Assembly: GCA_963575745.1 (NCBI GenBank) | Contig: CAUYUJ010015018.1 | Coordinates: 1-64,000 of the forward strand | Length of the DNA: 64,000 nt | Direction of reading: 5' to 3' | Source: Prorocentrum cordatum | Lineage: Eukaryota; Sar; Dinophyceae; Prorocentrales; Prorocentraceae | Shown: one piece after another, positions 63,463-64,000 of the stretch | Position numbering within the stretch: the first letter of the stretch is position 1 | Layout of the letters: each line of letters opens with the position of its first letter | The notes under the pieces: generated by a model | What the model was told of the DNA's origin: nothing | The model's input: only the letters and a program-made list of their open reading frames with translations | Database searches by the model: none | Translations under genes and position numbers: made by a program

Positions 63463-63575
63463 CAAGGACGTTGACGTTGACGTCGACGACGACGACGAAG
63501 AAGGCGACAACGACAACAACGGCGACAACAACAACGACGACGACGATGGCGACGACGACGACGACGACCACGATG
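63275..63575. repeat. GAC trinucleotide array
   Basis: GAC with GTC, GGC and GAA interruptions; poly-Asp or poly-Thr in translation. Confidence 0.95.
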
Positions 63576-64000
63576 GCACCGCAGCACCACCCAACACCTG
63601 TTCGGAACCGCAGCATCACCCCACACCCATCCACAGGGGGAGGGGCCATGCCACTAGCATGGTGGGGTGGACTGGCTCAGACCCTGGACCATAGATATGT
63701 GTATATTTAAGGATGTGCGCAGATGTAAATGCATCATTGTCGGGGTATTGCTTATGATTGGCGAGCTGTATGTGAATATCGTGTGCGGATGCACACATAG
63801 AGGCGCGTCATAGTACCGGTAACGATCTGGGGCGATTTGGTGTTGTTGTCGGAGGATTGTTGGGGAAATGACCACAGAGACACAGCCATGCCTCGGGCGT
63901 GATGCGTGTCGCACAGTAGCTCGGTGAGGACATTGCGAGCGTGCCTGGCGTTAGCTCCTCTGCGTCCTGAGTCTCAGTCGAGAGCTTCGTTCGACAGAAA
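63576..64000. other. No gene seen
   Basis: Right edge of the window; no motif or repeat recognised except short AT-rich patches near 63695-63710. Confidence 0.4.

Noticed and set aside
60712-63597. 961-codon frame on the minus strand
   Set aside because: Runs through GGA, GAT and GA repeats (Ser/Pro/Ile runs); no domain and no start context.

Overview
The window looks like nuclear DNA of a photosynthetic dinoflagellate. Direct support: (i) two near-perfect relicts of the 22-nt dinoflagellate spliced leader (SL) embedded in genomic DNA, each followed by a second, more decayed relict; (ii) a 100-residue nuclear-encoded thylakoid protein with a signal peptide, a plastid-type F-V-P motif and a lumen-type A-H-A site; (iii) a decayed Ty1/copia element and LINE remnants of the kind I associate with dinoflagellate genomes; (iv) very low gene density and a huge load of triplet microsatellites. 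I cannot assign a genus.

Layout. 0-10.1 kb: a 10-bp minisatellite, a G-rich degenerate array, an array of spaced 12-bp palindromes, and a few weak hypothetical ORFs. 10.1-20.1 kb: a complete but inactivated Ty1/copia LTR retrotransposon (10762-20038, LTRs of 505 and 518 bp) inserted in a GGA microsatellite; besides gag, protease, integrase, RT and RNase H it carries a SAP-like motif and a cytosine-methyltransferase-like domain between protease and integrase. 20-28 kb: CTC/GGA microsatellites, 84-, 110- and 360-bp tandem repeats and a foldback repeat. 28.1-29.5 kb: a processed retropseudogene on the minus strand headed by an SL relict. 30-37 kb: purine/pyrimidine and GAT/CTA repeats and one 100-N assembly gap. 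37.8-38.1 kb: a second SL-headed retrocopy (plus strand). 38.3-39.9 kb: an 8-bp satellite and a LINE ORF1 fragment. 40.86-41.16 kb: the plastid-targeted small protein, the best candidate for a functional gene here. 42.2-45.8 kb: a macrosatellite of about 600-700 bp with embedded CCG arrays. 46.7-48.1 kb: GGA repeat. 53.5-58.5 kb: a decayed LINE (endonuclease, reverse transcriptase, C2H2 finger), then a hypothetical coiled-coil ORF. 59.5-64 kb: further GGA, GAT, GA and GAC arrays.

The genes do not form a pathway. The common theme is reverse transcription: copia and LINE remnants, plus two cDNA-derived gene copies that still carry the trans-spliced leader. Most long open frames in the window are translations of triplet repeats and are not reported as genes.
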